From NCBI GenBank assembly GCA_965243335.1, contig OZ251545.1:3100001-3164000 (forward strand): DNA of 64,000 nucleotides, given 5' to 3'. The translations under genes and the position numbers were made by a program. The notes under the pieces were generated by a model. The model did not search any database. It worked only from the letters and a program-made list of their open reading frames with translations, and was not told where the DNA came from. Shown here one piece after another: positions 1-9,900 of the stretch. The DNA comes from JAJDXW01 sp965243335. GTDB taxonomy: Bacteria > Pseudomonadota > Gammaproteobacteria > HK1. Within the stretch, counting starts at the first letter, position 1, and each line of letters starts with the position of its first letter.

Positions 1-36
1 GGCGGCGCTGAAGGCGTCGAAGGGCGTGGCGCTCAT
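1..36 (-). CDS. N-terminus of an unknown protein, runs off the left edge
   Basis: Only the first twelve codons are present (MSATPFDAFSAA), reading leftwards off the window. The ATG overlaps the TGA stop of the small membrane-protein gene upstream as ATGA, which suggests translational coupling. The start resembles that of DUF1640-type coiled-coil proteins, which often begin with a PFDT-like tetrapeptide, but twelve residues cannot prove this. Confidence 0.35.
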   Translation of the reverse strand, partial: MSATPFDAFSAA

Positions 37-212
37 GCCGTGCCCGTCCCCACCGCCGACGGCTCGCGGCGGGCGAATCCCTCGAACCACCCTTCCGGCT
101 GCGCCATGCGCCCGCAAAGGTCCGCAACGCCGCGATGCAGGCCCCACGGGAGGGCGAGGGCGGCGGCATGGGAAAGCCCGACGACGATGATGGCGATGAG
201 CTCGGACGACAT
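33..212 (-). CDS. small membrane protein with short coiled-coil tail
   Basis: A 59-residue protein starting at an ATG with a purine-rich GGAGGGGAG upstream. Residues 4-24 form one hydrophobic helix. The tail (VADLCGRMAQPEGWFEGF) resembles the VRERMAKLEGLLEGL tail of the larger protein at 14642-15037, so the two look like relatives, with this one shortened and lacking the 11-residue repeats. Its stop overlaps the next start (ATGA). The function is unknown; anchoring a partner to the membrane is a guess. A longer in-frame start at 293 is less likely because it would read through a proline- and glycine-rich stretch. Confidence 0.5.
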   Translation of the reverse strand: MSSELIAIIVVGLSHAAALALPWGLHRGVADLCGRMAQPEGWFEGFARREPSAVGTGTA

Positions 213-378
213 GGCGCGCTCCCCTCCGGGCGGGGGCTCCGAACCGGGCCGGAAGTTGTGGTCGAGTGTACTTCGACGCCCTGCGAGCATCAACGGCGAT
301 CAACCGGCATCAACCCGAATCGTGGCGGCGCGCTATTTCCGGCTTCCGGTTGAAACGTCCGCAATTTACTGAATTCAT

Positions 379-454
379 TGGTGGGCCGTCAGGGAGTCGA
401 GCCCCGGTCCCGCTGATTGAGAGCCGGTCGCTCCGCCAACCGAGCTCCCGTCCC
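379..454 (-). tRNA. degenerate tRNA of Lys type, anticodon CUC (probable pseudo-tRNA)
   Basis: The minus strand folds as a 76-nt cloverleaf ending in an encoded CCA. D stem GCTC/GAGC and T stem CGGGG/CCCTG pair, and the variable loop has 5 nt. The anticodon loop is C-U-CUC-A-A. The 3' half closely resembles bacterial tRNA-Lys (TCAGCGGG then ACGGCCCACCA), but the Lys anticodon would be CUU. Defects: two mismatches in the acceptor stem (positions 4-69 and 7-66), two mismatches plus a wobble in the anticodon stem, and C instead of T at position 54. I read it as a decayed or displaced tRNA-Lys copy, possibly an old integration-site fragment. The rest of 213-558 shows nothing else. Confidence 0.6.
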
Positions 455-558
455 CGACCACCTGGCGAGGCGCCGAGGCAGGGGAGGCTGGAAGCGCCGC
501 CAAGGGATGCCCGACGGGCCGGGCAATGGCCGCGTCGGGACGTGGGCGCCATCCTCGC

Positions 559-1524
559 TCACCCGAAGTGGCAGGCCGCGCCCTGCCCGTCATCCCCGAC
601 CTCCAGCGCCGGCTCGCGCTCGGCGCAGACCCCCTCGGCGCGCGGGCACCGCTCCCGGAACCGGCAGCCGCCGGGGAGGCGTCCGGGATCGGACGGCTCG
701 CCTTCGAGCACGAAGTGGTCGGTCACCCGGCCTTCGCCGATCCGCGGGACCGCGCTCAGCAGCGACTTCGTGTACGGGTGCCGGGGCGCTCCGAACAGCC
801 GCCCGGTCGGCCCCGTCTCCATGATGCGGCCGAGGTACATCACCAGGATGCGGTCGCACATCGCCTGCACCACCCCGAGGTCGTGGGAGATGAAGACGTA
901 GGTGAGGTCGAACTCCTGCCGGAGCTCCCGGAACAGGTTGAGCACGGTGGCCTGCACCGAGACGTCCAGCCCCGACGTCGGCTCGTCGAGGATCACCAGG
1001 GAGGGGCGCAGGGTGAGGATCCGGGCGAGGCCCACCCGCCGCTGCTGCCCGCCGCTCAGCTCGTGGGGGTAGAGGTCGAGGTGCCCCGGCGGGAGGCCCA
1101 CCGCGTCCAGGATCCCCCTCACCGTCTCGTCCCGCTCCGCCGTGCCGAGCCCGGCGTGCACGATGAGCGGCTCGTGCAGCGAGCGCCGGACCTTCCAGCG
1201 CGGGTCGAGCGAGGCGCCGGGGTCCTGGTAGACGTACTGGAGCTCGCTCGCCACCGCCCGGCGCTCGCCGCGGGGGAGCCGCCCGATCTCCCGCCCGCGG
1301 AAGCGGATCTCCCCGGCGGTCGGGCGGTGGACGCCGATCAGGGTCTTGCCGAGGGTCGACTTGCCGCACCCGCTCTCGCCCACCACCCCGAGGATCTCCC
1401 CCCGGCGCACCTCGAAGCTCACGTCGTCGAGCGCCCGGAGCCATCCCGAGCGCACGCCGAACACGTTGCGGACCGGGAAGTACCGCCGAAGCGCGCGTAC
1501 TTCGAGGAGGGGCGGGCCGCTCAT
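559..1524 (-). CDS. dipeptide/oligopeptide ABC transporter ATPase (DppF/OppF type)
   Basis: A 321-residue ATPase that powers peptide or related substrate import. Walker A GESGCGKST is at 49-57, the Q-loop YQDP at 99-102, signature LSGGQQ at 156-161, Walker B VILDEP near 177-182, and the switch histidine SHD at 213-215. The C-terminal region has the cysteine cluster usual in this subfamily (C287, C293, C300, C318), which in relatives can bind an Fe-S cluster. It is the last gene of the minus-strand operon, separated from the DppD-type gene by 143 nt that contain an inverted-repeat element. Length is typical. The substrate cannot be read from the sequence. Confidence 0.92.
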   Translation of the reverse strand: MSGPPLLEVRALRRYFPVRNVFGVRSGWLRALDDVSFEVRRGEILGVVGESGCGKSTLGKTLIGVHRPTAGEIRFRGREIGRLPRGERRAVASELQYVYQDPGASLDPRWKVRRSLHEPLIVHAGLGTAERDETVRGILDAVGLPPGHLDLYPHELSGGQQRRVGLARILTLRPSLVILDEPTSGLDVSVQATVLNLFRELRQEFDLTYVFISHDLGVVQAMCDRILVMYLGRIMETGPTGRLFGAPRHPYTKSLLSAVPRIGEGRVTDHFVLEGEPSDPGRLPGGCRFRERCPRAEGVCAEREPALEVGDDGQGAACHFG

Positions 1525-1564
1525 GCCGGGGTCATGCCGTGATCACGCCGGGGCCGTACCGGAA

Positions 1565-1659
1565 CCCGATTACGCACGATACCCGACCTGCGGCGGACAC
1601 GATGGACGGCGGTTCCCGGCCGACGGCCGGCCGCAACCCGGGCTTCGCGCGTAACCAGG
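1565..1659. repeat. 95-bp inverted-repeat element between the two ATPase genes
   Basis: Begins CCCGATTACGCAC and ends GCGCGTAACCAGG, an inverted repeat with three mismatches. The ends match those of the 182-bp element at 11302-11483, so this is probably a shorter, decayed copy inserted in the intergenic gap of the ABC operon. Confidence 0.45.
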
Positions 1660-1667
1660 CGTCGGCA

Positions 1668-2697
<1,030 letters not shown>

Positions 2698-2705
<8 letters not shown>

Positions 2706-3555
2706 CGCGGTGGCGGAGGGCGCGGCGGAGCCTCGGGTCGAGGACGTCCCGCAGGCCGTCCCCGAGGAGGTTGAATCCCATCACCACCAGGAAGATCGCC
2801 ATGCCGGGGGCGGCCGCGTACCACCACGCCTCCGGCAGGAACTCCCTCGACTCCGAGATCATGCGCCCCCATTCCGGGCTCGGGGCGGGCTCGCCCAGCC
2901 CGAGGAAGCCGAGGGTCGCGGCGGTGAGGATGGTGAACCCCATGCCGATCGAGGTGCGGACGATGATGGGCGAAGCGACGTTGGGCAGGACGTGGAAGAC
3001 GATGACCCGCCACCCCGGGACCCCGAGCGCGAGGGCCGCCTCGATGAACACCTCGTTGCGAAGGGAGCGGGTCTCGGCGAACACGAGGCGCGTGAACCAG
3101 GGCCAGTAGGTCAGCGAGAGGGCCAGGATGACGTTCTCGATCGACGGGCCGAGGGTCTGGGCGATCGCGATGGCGAGGACGATCTGGGGCGCGGCAAGGA
3201 AGACGTCCGAGGTCCGCATCAGCAGGTTCGAGTGCCAGCCGTCGTAGAAGCCGGCGACGAGCCCGATCGGAACCCCGATGACGAGCGAGGCGCCGACCGC
3301 GATGAGCCCGATCATGACGGTGATCCGGGCCCCGAAGAGGACCCGGCTGAACATGTCGCTCCCCATGCGGTCGGTGCCGAACAGGAAGTCGCCGCTCGGG
3401 GGCATGAGGCGCTGGGTCGGATGGAGCGCCCACACGTCCTCCGGGTACGGGGCGAGCCAGGGGGCGAAGACGGCGCAGAAGACGAGCCCCGCGATGAGGA
3501 CGAACCCGAGCGAGGCGGAGCGGTCCTCCCGGAGCCGGCGAAGGAAGACCCGCAC
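2698..3555 (-). CDS. dipeptide-type ABC transporter permease (DppC type)
   Basis: A 285-residue inner-membrane permease. A short basic cytoplasmic N-terminus is followed by a first helix (about residues 17-38), the periplasmic segment containing the FGTDRMGSD motif characteristic of DppC/OppC, and the BPD-type permease core with the EAA loop near E-A-A-L-A-L-G-V-P. It pairs with the DppB-type protein encoded upstream and with the two ATPases downstream. It lies 146 nt after the DppB-type gene; that gap is proline/arginine-coding GC-rich DNA with no clear gene. Confidence 0.93.
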
Positions 3556-3701
3556 CCCTCAGCGCCTCCCGCCCGCGCGCCGAGCCGGCCCGGCGGGCCG
3601 GAGCGGGGGCCGGAGGCCCGGCCCGCTCCTCCCGCCCCTCCCCGTCACCCGCCCGCGGCGGACCGGGGCGGCCCCCTCCCGACCGTTCGTCCCCATCGCC
3701 G

Positions 3702-4649
3702 TCAGCTCCTCGGGTCGATGAAGCGGTGGACCACGTCGACGCAGTAGTTCACGAAGATGAACATGAGCCCCGCCCACACCGTGAAGCCCATCACCGCGTT
3801 GTAGTCGGAGCGCAGGATGGAGATGTAGGCGTACTGCCCGATGCCCGGCCAGTCGAACACGGTCTCGATCACCACCGTCCCGGCGAGCAGGATGCCGAAG
3901 AGGAGGCCGATCTGGGTCACCGTGGAGATGAGGGCGTTGCGCAGGACGTACTTCCAGGCGATGACGGCGGACGGGATCCCCATCGCCCGCTGGTAGGTCA
4001 CGAACCCGCTCTGCATCACGTCGAGGACCCCGGCCCGGGTGAACCGCACCACCGTCGCGAGGGCCGGGAAGGCGAGGGTCGCCACCGGCAGGGCGAGATG
4101 GTGGAGCGCGTCCAGGAACGCCGCGGTCTTCCCGGTGGCGAGGGAGTCGACGAGGAAGAGGCCGGTCGGGCCGCGGGGCGGGAAGCCGTCCACCCGGCCG
4201 TTGAGCGGCGTCCACCCGAGCTCCATGGAGAACAGGAGCTGCAGCATGATGCCGAGCCAGAAGCTCGCGATCGCGAGCCCCGAGACGGTGACGATGCGGA
4301 GCGCGTGGTCGGGCCAGAGGTTGCGGTAGAGGGCGGAGAGGACCCCGAGGGGGATCCCGAGCAGCACCGAGACCAGCATCGCGACGAAGGTGAGCTCGAT
4401 GGTCGCCGGCATCCGCCGCCCGAGGTCGTCGAGGACGGGGCGGCTGGTGAAGATGCTCGTGCCGAACTCACCGCGGACGAGGTCCGCGTAGTAGCTCGCG
4501 AGCTGCCGGTGGAGCGGACGGTCGTACCCGAGGTCCCGCCGCAGCTCCTCGATCTGCTCGGGGGTGGCGCTGTCGCCGGCGAGGAGGGCGACCGGGTCGG
4601 CGGGGATGACGTGCGAGATGACGAAGACGATCGCCACCAGCCCCGCCAT
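3702..4649 (-). CDS. dipeptide-type ABC transporter permease (DppB type), start uncertain
   Basis: Inner-membrane permease with the DppB hallmarks: a first helix leading into HVIPADPV, a large periplasmic loop, and an EAA-like loop (RAMGIPSAVIAWKYVLRNAL). From the first ATG it has 315 residues, but this ATG sits inside the first membrane helix and has no ribosome-binding site. The frame stays open for 17 more codons upstream, and those codons encode the expected N-terminus (LNRLAWSVP). A strong GGAAGGAG lies 9 nt before an ATC codon at 4700-4698. The protein may therefore begin at ATC and be 332 residues long, the usual family length. An ATG lost by mutation or sequencing error is the alternative. 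Confidence 0.9.
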   Translation of the reverse strand: MAGLVAIVFVISHVIPADPVALLAGDSATPEQIEELRRDLGYDRPLHRQLASYYADLVRGEFGTSIFTSRPVLDDLGRRMPATIELTFVAMLVSVLLGIPLGVLSALYRNLWPDHALRIVTVSGLAIASFWLGIMLQLLFSMELGWTPLNGRVDGFPPRGPTGLFLVDSLATGKTAAFLDALHHLALPVATLAFPALATVVRFTRAGVLDVMQSGFVTYQRAMGIPSAVIAWKYVLRNALISTVTQIGLLFGILLAGTVVIETVFDWPGIGQYAYISILRSDYNAVMGFTVWAGLMFIFVNYCVDVVHRFIDPRS

Positions 4650-4697
4650 GGTCGGGACGGACCAGGCGAGCCGGTTCAGGCTGAAGACGAGAAGCCC

Positions 4698-4717
4698 GAT
4701 GGCCGGCTACTCCTTCC
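4698..4717 (-). promoter_or_regulatory. ribosome-binding site that decides the permease start (ATC codon)
   Basis: GGAAGGAG (4717-4710 on the minus strand) is followed after 9 nt by ATC (4700-4698). No ATG, GTG or TTG exists in this frame between the in-frame stop at 4709-4707 and the ATG at 4649. The spacing suits ATC as initiator. AUC and AUU starts are known but rare. Confidence 0.5.
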
Positions 4718-4972
4718 GGTTTCCAGGACCCGGCCTTGCCCGCGCCGTCCGCCCCGCCCGTGGCCGGGAGCGCGGTCGCCGGTCCGCGGCGGCTCGCGGC
4801 TTGGCCGGCGCCCGCGCCGCAAAGTCCGACGGGAACCGCGGGCCGGGGCGCGCGGGTCCGGCCGCGCGCCGGCCCGGCCGTCCCGCGTCTCCGCGGCCGG
4901 CGCGGGCGCCGGTTCCGACCCCGGGGCGGACGCCGGCCCCGGAGCCGACGCCGGCTCCCGCTCCGGCGCCGG
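4718..4972. repeat. low-complexity hexanucleotide-like tract between binding protein and permease genes
   Basis: 255 nt of extremely GC-rich sequence made of imperfect 6-mers (units like GCCGGC, GGCTCC, GCTCCG). No gene is apparent. The self-complementary units at 4925-4975 could fold into hairpins just after the binding-protein stop and might act as a partial terminator. Confidence 0.4.
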
Positions 4973-6547
4973 CTACTCGAAGTACGACCAGCGCATCTCC
5001 TGCCCGTTGCCGATCGGGCAGAAGCGGACCCCCTGCAGCCGCCGGCTGTACGGGCCGAACCACTTGGTGTTGTAGACCCAGACGCTCGCCGCGTCGCCCA
5101 CCACGATGCGCGCCGCCTCCTCGTAGGCGGCGCGCCGCGCCTCGGGGTCGGTGCTCGCGAGCGCGGAGTCGAGGAGCTCGTCCACCGTGGGGTTCCGGTA
5201 GAAGCTCGACGACTTGAACGTGCCCCAGAGCTTGGAGTTGTACATCTCCCCGATCCAGTTGTTCGGGTCCGCGTAGTAGGTGCTGATCCAGTACACGACC
5301 ATGTCGGGAGAGGTCTCGGGCTTCTGCATCTTGCCGACCATGACGGTCCAGGGGTCGTTGACGATCCGCGTCTCGAGCCCCAACTGCCGCAGCCCGTTCT
5401 GCATGAGGACGGCCGCCTGCTCGGTCTGGCTGAACCCGGTGAGGAAGGCGATGTCGATGGGGCGGTCGACGCTGGCGGACGCCTTCGCGAGCTCCGCCTT
5501 CGCCGCCTCCAGGTCGTAGCGGTAGCCCTCCACGTCCCCCGGCACGCCCCACATCGTGTTCGGGATCGGCACGGGGTTGCGCTCGACCGAGCCGCTCAGG
5601 ATGTTCTCGATGAAGCCGTCGTAGTCGAAGGCGTAGCTGATCGCGCGGCGCACGTGCGGATCGCTCATGGGCGCCCGCTGGTTGTTGATCTGGAAGAGGA
5701 AGATGCGCATCGACTCCTCCTCCAGGACCACCGTCTCGGCGGAGTCGCGCAGCCGCTTCACCTGGTCCTGGGGCAGGTAGCCGCCGGTGCCGTGGAAGTC
5801 GCCGCGTATCATGCCGAGCACCCGGGTGTTGACCTCCGACACCCCGCGGAACTCGATGGCGTCGAGGTACTTCTCGCCCCAGCCGTAGAAGTGGTCCTCG
5901 AAGCGGGTCGCGCTGAAGCCGACCGCGGGGTCGTAGTTCTCGAGCATGAACGAGCCCGAGCCCGCGTCGTTGCTGCTCAGCCACGCCGCTCCCCAGTCCC
6001 CCTCCTTCTCGTGCTCGCGGAGGAGGTCGGCGTTGACGACGTGGACCTCGGGCACGATGGACAGGAAGATGGCGGAGGGCTGGGTGAGGGTGAACTCGAC
6101 GGTGTGGTCGTCGACCGCGCGGGTGGCGCCCGGCGCGATCATGCGCGAGAAGAGCGCCGCGGCCCCCTTCTTGAGGGCGAGGATGCGCTCCATGCTGTAG
6201 ACGACGTCGTCGGCCGTCACCTCGGAGCCGTCGTGGAACTTCGAGCCCTTCTTCAGGGTGAACGTCCACTTGAGCCCGTCCTCCGAGACGGTGTAGCCCT
6301 CGGCGAGCCAGGGCTCGATCTTCGGGGGGTTGTCCACCCACCGATAGAGGCCGTCGTACAGGTTGAGGCGGACCGCGACCCGCCCGACGTCGAACGCCTG
6401 ATGCGGGTCGAGGGTGTCGTACGCACTCGTGTTCGCGAACACGAAGCGGTTCTCGGCCGCCGCAGCCGAGGCGAGGCCCGCCGCCGCGAGGCCGGCCGCG
6501 AGCGTCCTGAAGATGCGTCGTCTGGTGGTGGAGCGTCTGGTATCCAC
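4973..6547 (-). CDS. ABC transporter substrate-binding protein, family 5 (peptide/nickel type)
   Basis: A 524-residue periplasmic binding protein. It starts at GTG preceded by GGAGGAA. The N-terminus is basic (TRRRIF) followed by an alanine-rich hydrophobic segment ending in AAAAEN, a signal peptide with a likely AxA cleavage around residue 31. The mature part has the SBP-5 features: LDPHQAFD near the start, WTFTLKKGSKFHDG, and a long C-terminal lobe. It is first in the minus-strand operon and delivers substrate to the DppB/C/D/F-type proteins. Family 5 proteins bind peptides, opines, glycine-betaine-like compounds or metals; neighbouring sarcosine oxidase genes hint at an N-methylated amino acid but do not prove it. 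Confidence 0.92.
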   Translation of the reverse strand: MDTRRSTTRRRIFRTLAAGLAAAGLASAAAAENRFVFANTSAYDTLDPHQAFDVGRVAVRLNLYDGLYRWVDNPPKIEPWLAEGYTVSEDGLKWTFTLKKGSKFHDGSEVTADDVVYSMERILALKKGAAALFSRMIAPGATRAVDDHTVEFTLTQPSAIFLSIVPEVHVVNADLLREHEKEGDWGAAWLSSNDAGSGSFMLENYDPAVGFSATRFEDHFYGWGEKYLDAIEFRGVSEVNTRVLGMIRGDFHGTGGYLPQDQVKRLRDSAETVVLEEESMRIFLFQINNQRAPMSDPHVRRAISYAFDYDGFIENILSGSVERNPVPIPNTMWGVPGDVEGYRYDLEAAKAELAKASASVDRPIDIAFLTGFSQTEQAAVLMQNGLRQLGLETRIVNDPWTVMVGKMQKPETSPDMVVYWISTYYADPNNWIGEMYNSKLWGTFKSSSFYRNPTVDELLDSALASTDPEARRAAYEEAARIVVGDAASVWVYNTKWFGPYSRRLQGVRFCPIGNGQEMRWSYFE

Positions 6548-6711
6548 GAGGTTCCTCCTTTCGGGTGGAGAGAGGGGGCGGGGTCGCGTGCCCGGCCGCC
6601 GGACGCCATCTACTCTATCCGACCCGCCGCCGCGCCGTCAGGCTGCGAGCCCGCGGGATCGCAGGACCGATGTTTCACGCGGACCGGCCCGCGGCCTCGC
6701 ATCGGGGCGCG

Positions 6712-6963
6712 CCGCTCTTCCCGGGAACGGCGTTCTTCCAAGGTTTGGGGTTGGTTCGAGGAGCTTATTGGCGGATTTCACCTCACGGCCCCGCTTGCGC
6801 GGGTACGTCCCTGGAGAACGGCGCTTCCTGGGAACGCGGGCGTCCCGCCCACCTCCGTCATTCCCGCGAAAGCGGGAATCCAAGCGTCCTGGGAACGCGG
6901 GCGTCCCGCCCGCACAGGCGTACCGCGTCCAAAAAATGCGGGCGGGACGCCCGCGTTCCCAGG
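6712..6963. repeat. composite interspersed repeat (families C, A and B)
   Basis: Fills most of the 432-nt gap before the binding-protein gene. 6712-6815 is a minus-oriented part copy of the outer repeat C (mirror of 10700-10790). It is followed by two family A units (CCTGGGAACGCGGGCGTCCC at about 6828 and 6888), a family B palindrome (CATTCCCGCGAAAGCGGGAA, about 6857) and the inverted family A mate ending near 6963. Nothing looks coding. Confidence 0.75.
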
Positions 6964-6979
6964 AAGCGCCGGCCCCGGT

Positions 6980-9900
6980 TCAGGCGCGCGCGCGGGCGTT
7001 CTCCGGGTCGAAGAACGCCGGGGCGCACACCTCGACCCGGACCTCCTCCCCCGTCACCGGGGAGGCCGCGACCAGCTTCTCGCCGGTGCGCGCGCGGCCG
7101 TCCCGGAGGAGCGCGAGCGCGATCCCGGCCCCGAGGTTCGGGCTGTGCACGGCCGACGTGACGTGGCCGAGCGACGTCAGCGCCGCCGCCTGGCGGCCGA
7201 GCCTCGCGGCCCGCTCCTCGTCGAGGAGCTGCGCGCCGGGCGGGATCGGCCCCGCTCCCCGGAGGCCGACGAGCTGCTTTCGCCCCGGCCCCCGGAGCAC
7301 CGGCCGGGAGAGCCCCCAGTGCCCGACGTAGCCGCCGTCCGGGCGCAGCATCCGCTCGAAGCCGAGGTCGAGGGGCGTGGTCCGCCCGTCGATCTCCGGC
7401 CCCGCCACGTGCCCCTTCTCGACCCGCAGGATCCCCATCGCCTCGGTCCCGTAGGGGGCGATGCCGTGCGCGGCCCCCCGCTCGAGGAGGCGCTCCCAGA
7501 CCGCCGCGCCCCAGTCCGCGGGCGCGTGGACCTCGTAGCCCAGCTCCCCCGAGAACGTGATCCGGAACACGCGCACCGGAACCCCGCCGAGGGTCGCTTC
7601 CAGGGCGCCCATGAAGGGGAGCGCCCCGGCCCGGTCGCGGTGGCCGTCGTCCACCGCAGCGACGAGGACCTCGCGGCTCCGCGGCCCCGCGAGCGCCATC
7701 CCCGCCCACTGGTCGGTCACGTCCACGATGGCCACGTCGAGGCCGGGCCACACCGTCTGCGCGTGGAACTCCATGTGCCGGAGCACGTGGCGGTGCTCGC
7801 CGGTGGTGGTGGTCATGTAGTAGCGGCGCTCGTCGAGCCGGGTCGTCGTCCCGTCGTCGAGGACGTGCCCGTCCTCGCGCAGCATCAAGCCGTAGCGGCT
7901 CCGTCCGACCCGGAGCGACCGCCAACGGTTGACGTACATGCGCTCCAGGAACTCCGCAGTGTCGTCCCCCGCGAGCTCGATCTTGCCGAGGGTCGAGACG
8001 TCCACGATCCCGACCGCCTCCCGGACGTGGCGGGCCTCGCGCCAGGACGCCTCGACCGGGGTCTCGCCCCGGCGGGGATAGGAATGGGGGCGGAGCCAGA
8101 GCCCGACCGGGCGCATGGCCCGATCGACCCCGCGGGTCGCGGCGGCGTGCCAGTCGTGCATCGGGGTCTCGCGGACCGGGGCGAGATGGGGCCCGGTCTC
8201 CTCGCCCGCGAGGAGGCCGAGGGTGACCGGCGCGTAGGGGGGGCGGTAGGTGGTGTGCCCGGTCTCGGGAATGGTCGCGCCGCGTGCGTGCGCGAGGAGG
8301 GCGAGGCCGTTGACGTTGCTCGTCCGCCCCTGGTCGGTGCCCATGCCGAGGGTGGTGTAGCGCTTGAGGTGCTCGACCGACGCGTAGCCCTCGCGCGCCG
8401 CGAGCGCGACGTCGGCCGCGGTCACGTCGTTCTGGAAGTCGACGAACGCCTTGGCGTCCTCCGATCCCGGAACCGCCCAGATCGGCTCCCACGGCGCGGC
8501 GGGAGGCTCATCCCGGGAAGCCGCGGGAGCCGCGGAACGCGGGGGGTCCGCGGAGTCCGGGGGAGCGAGCGGATCGGGGGGGAGCCGCGCAGGGCCGTCC
8601 CGGTCGAGCGGAGGCGGATCGACGCGCGGCCCCCGGCGCCGGCGGAAGCCGAGCGCGCCCGCCGCCGCCCTCCCCTCGCGCGCGCCCGCCTCCCAGGCCC
8701 CGGAGAAGGAGGTCTCGCCGGTGACCGCCCCGGCCCACCGCTGGGGCTGGCCCCTCTCGGCGGGGACGAAGGCGCCAAGGTCGTTGCGCCACGCGAGCCG
8801 GCCCTGCGACTGCGCGACGAGGTGCACGGCGGGGGTCCAGCCGCCCGACACGAGCACCGCATCGCAGGCGACGTGGCGCGGCCCGCCGAAGAGCCGGTCG
8901 CCGTCCCGGTTCCGGACGACGGCCGCCCGCACCCGCCCTGCCCCCCGCACCCCCGCGACGACGGCCCCCGCGACACACTCGACGCCGAGCTCCTCGACGG
9001 CCGCCCGCGCGGCGGGGCCGGCGCCGCCCGCGCGGGTGTCCACCACCGCCGCCACCTCGACTCCCGACCGCGCGACGTCCGCCGCCGCCGGGTACGCGGA
9101 GTCGTTGTTGGTGAACACCACCGCCCGGGTCGCGGCCCGCACCGCGTAGCGGTTGGCGTAGGCGCGCGCGGCCGAGGCGAGCATGACGCCGGGACGGTCG
9201 TTGCCGGGGAAGACGATGGGGCGCTCGTGGGCCCCGGTCGCGAGCACCACTTCGCGCGCCCGCACCATCCGCAGGCGCTGCGTCGGCCCGGGACGCCCCG
9301 TGAGGCGCTCCGCCACCGCGACCAGGTTCTGGTCGTAGTAGCCGAACGCGGTCGCGCGGGTGACGACCGTCGCCCGGGGGTCCTCCGCGAGCCGGGCCGC
9401 CGCCTCCCCGATCCACTCGACGAGGGGTCGCCCGCCCGCGAAGTCGCGCTCCCCGAGGGTCATGCCCCCGAGCCGCGGGCCGCTCTCCACGAGGAAGGTG
9501 CGCGCGCCGGCCCGGACGGCCGCGAGGGCGGCCGCGAGCCCCGCGGGGCCGCCCCCGACGACGAGCACGTCGCAGAAGTCGTGGGTGCGGTCGTAGCGGT
9601 CCGGGTCCGGGGCGACCGGGGGCCGGCCGAGGCCCGCCGCGCGCCGGATGAAGCGCTCGTAGAAGAGCCAGCCCGACGGGGGCCACATGAACGTCTTGTA
9701 GTAGAAGCCGGCCGGGAGGAGCGCGGAGGCGACCCCGGCCGCCGCCCCGAGGTCGAAGGCGAGCGAGGGCCACCGGTTCTGGCTCCGCGCGGCCATGCCG
9801 GGCTCGATCTCCACCTCGGTCGCGCGCAGGTTGGGCTCCGCCCGCGCCCCTTCCCCGACGGTGACGAGCGCGTTCGGCTCGTCCGCCCCCGCCGCCATCA

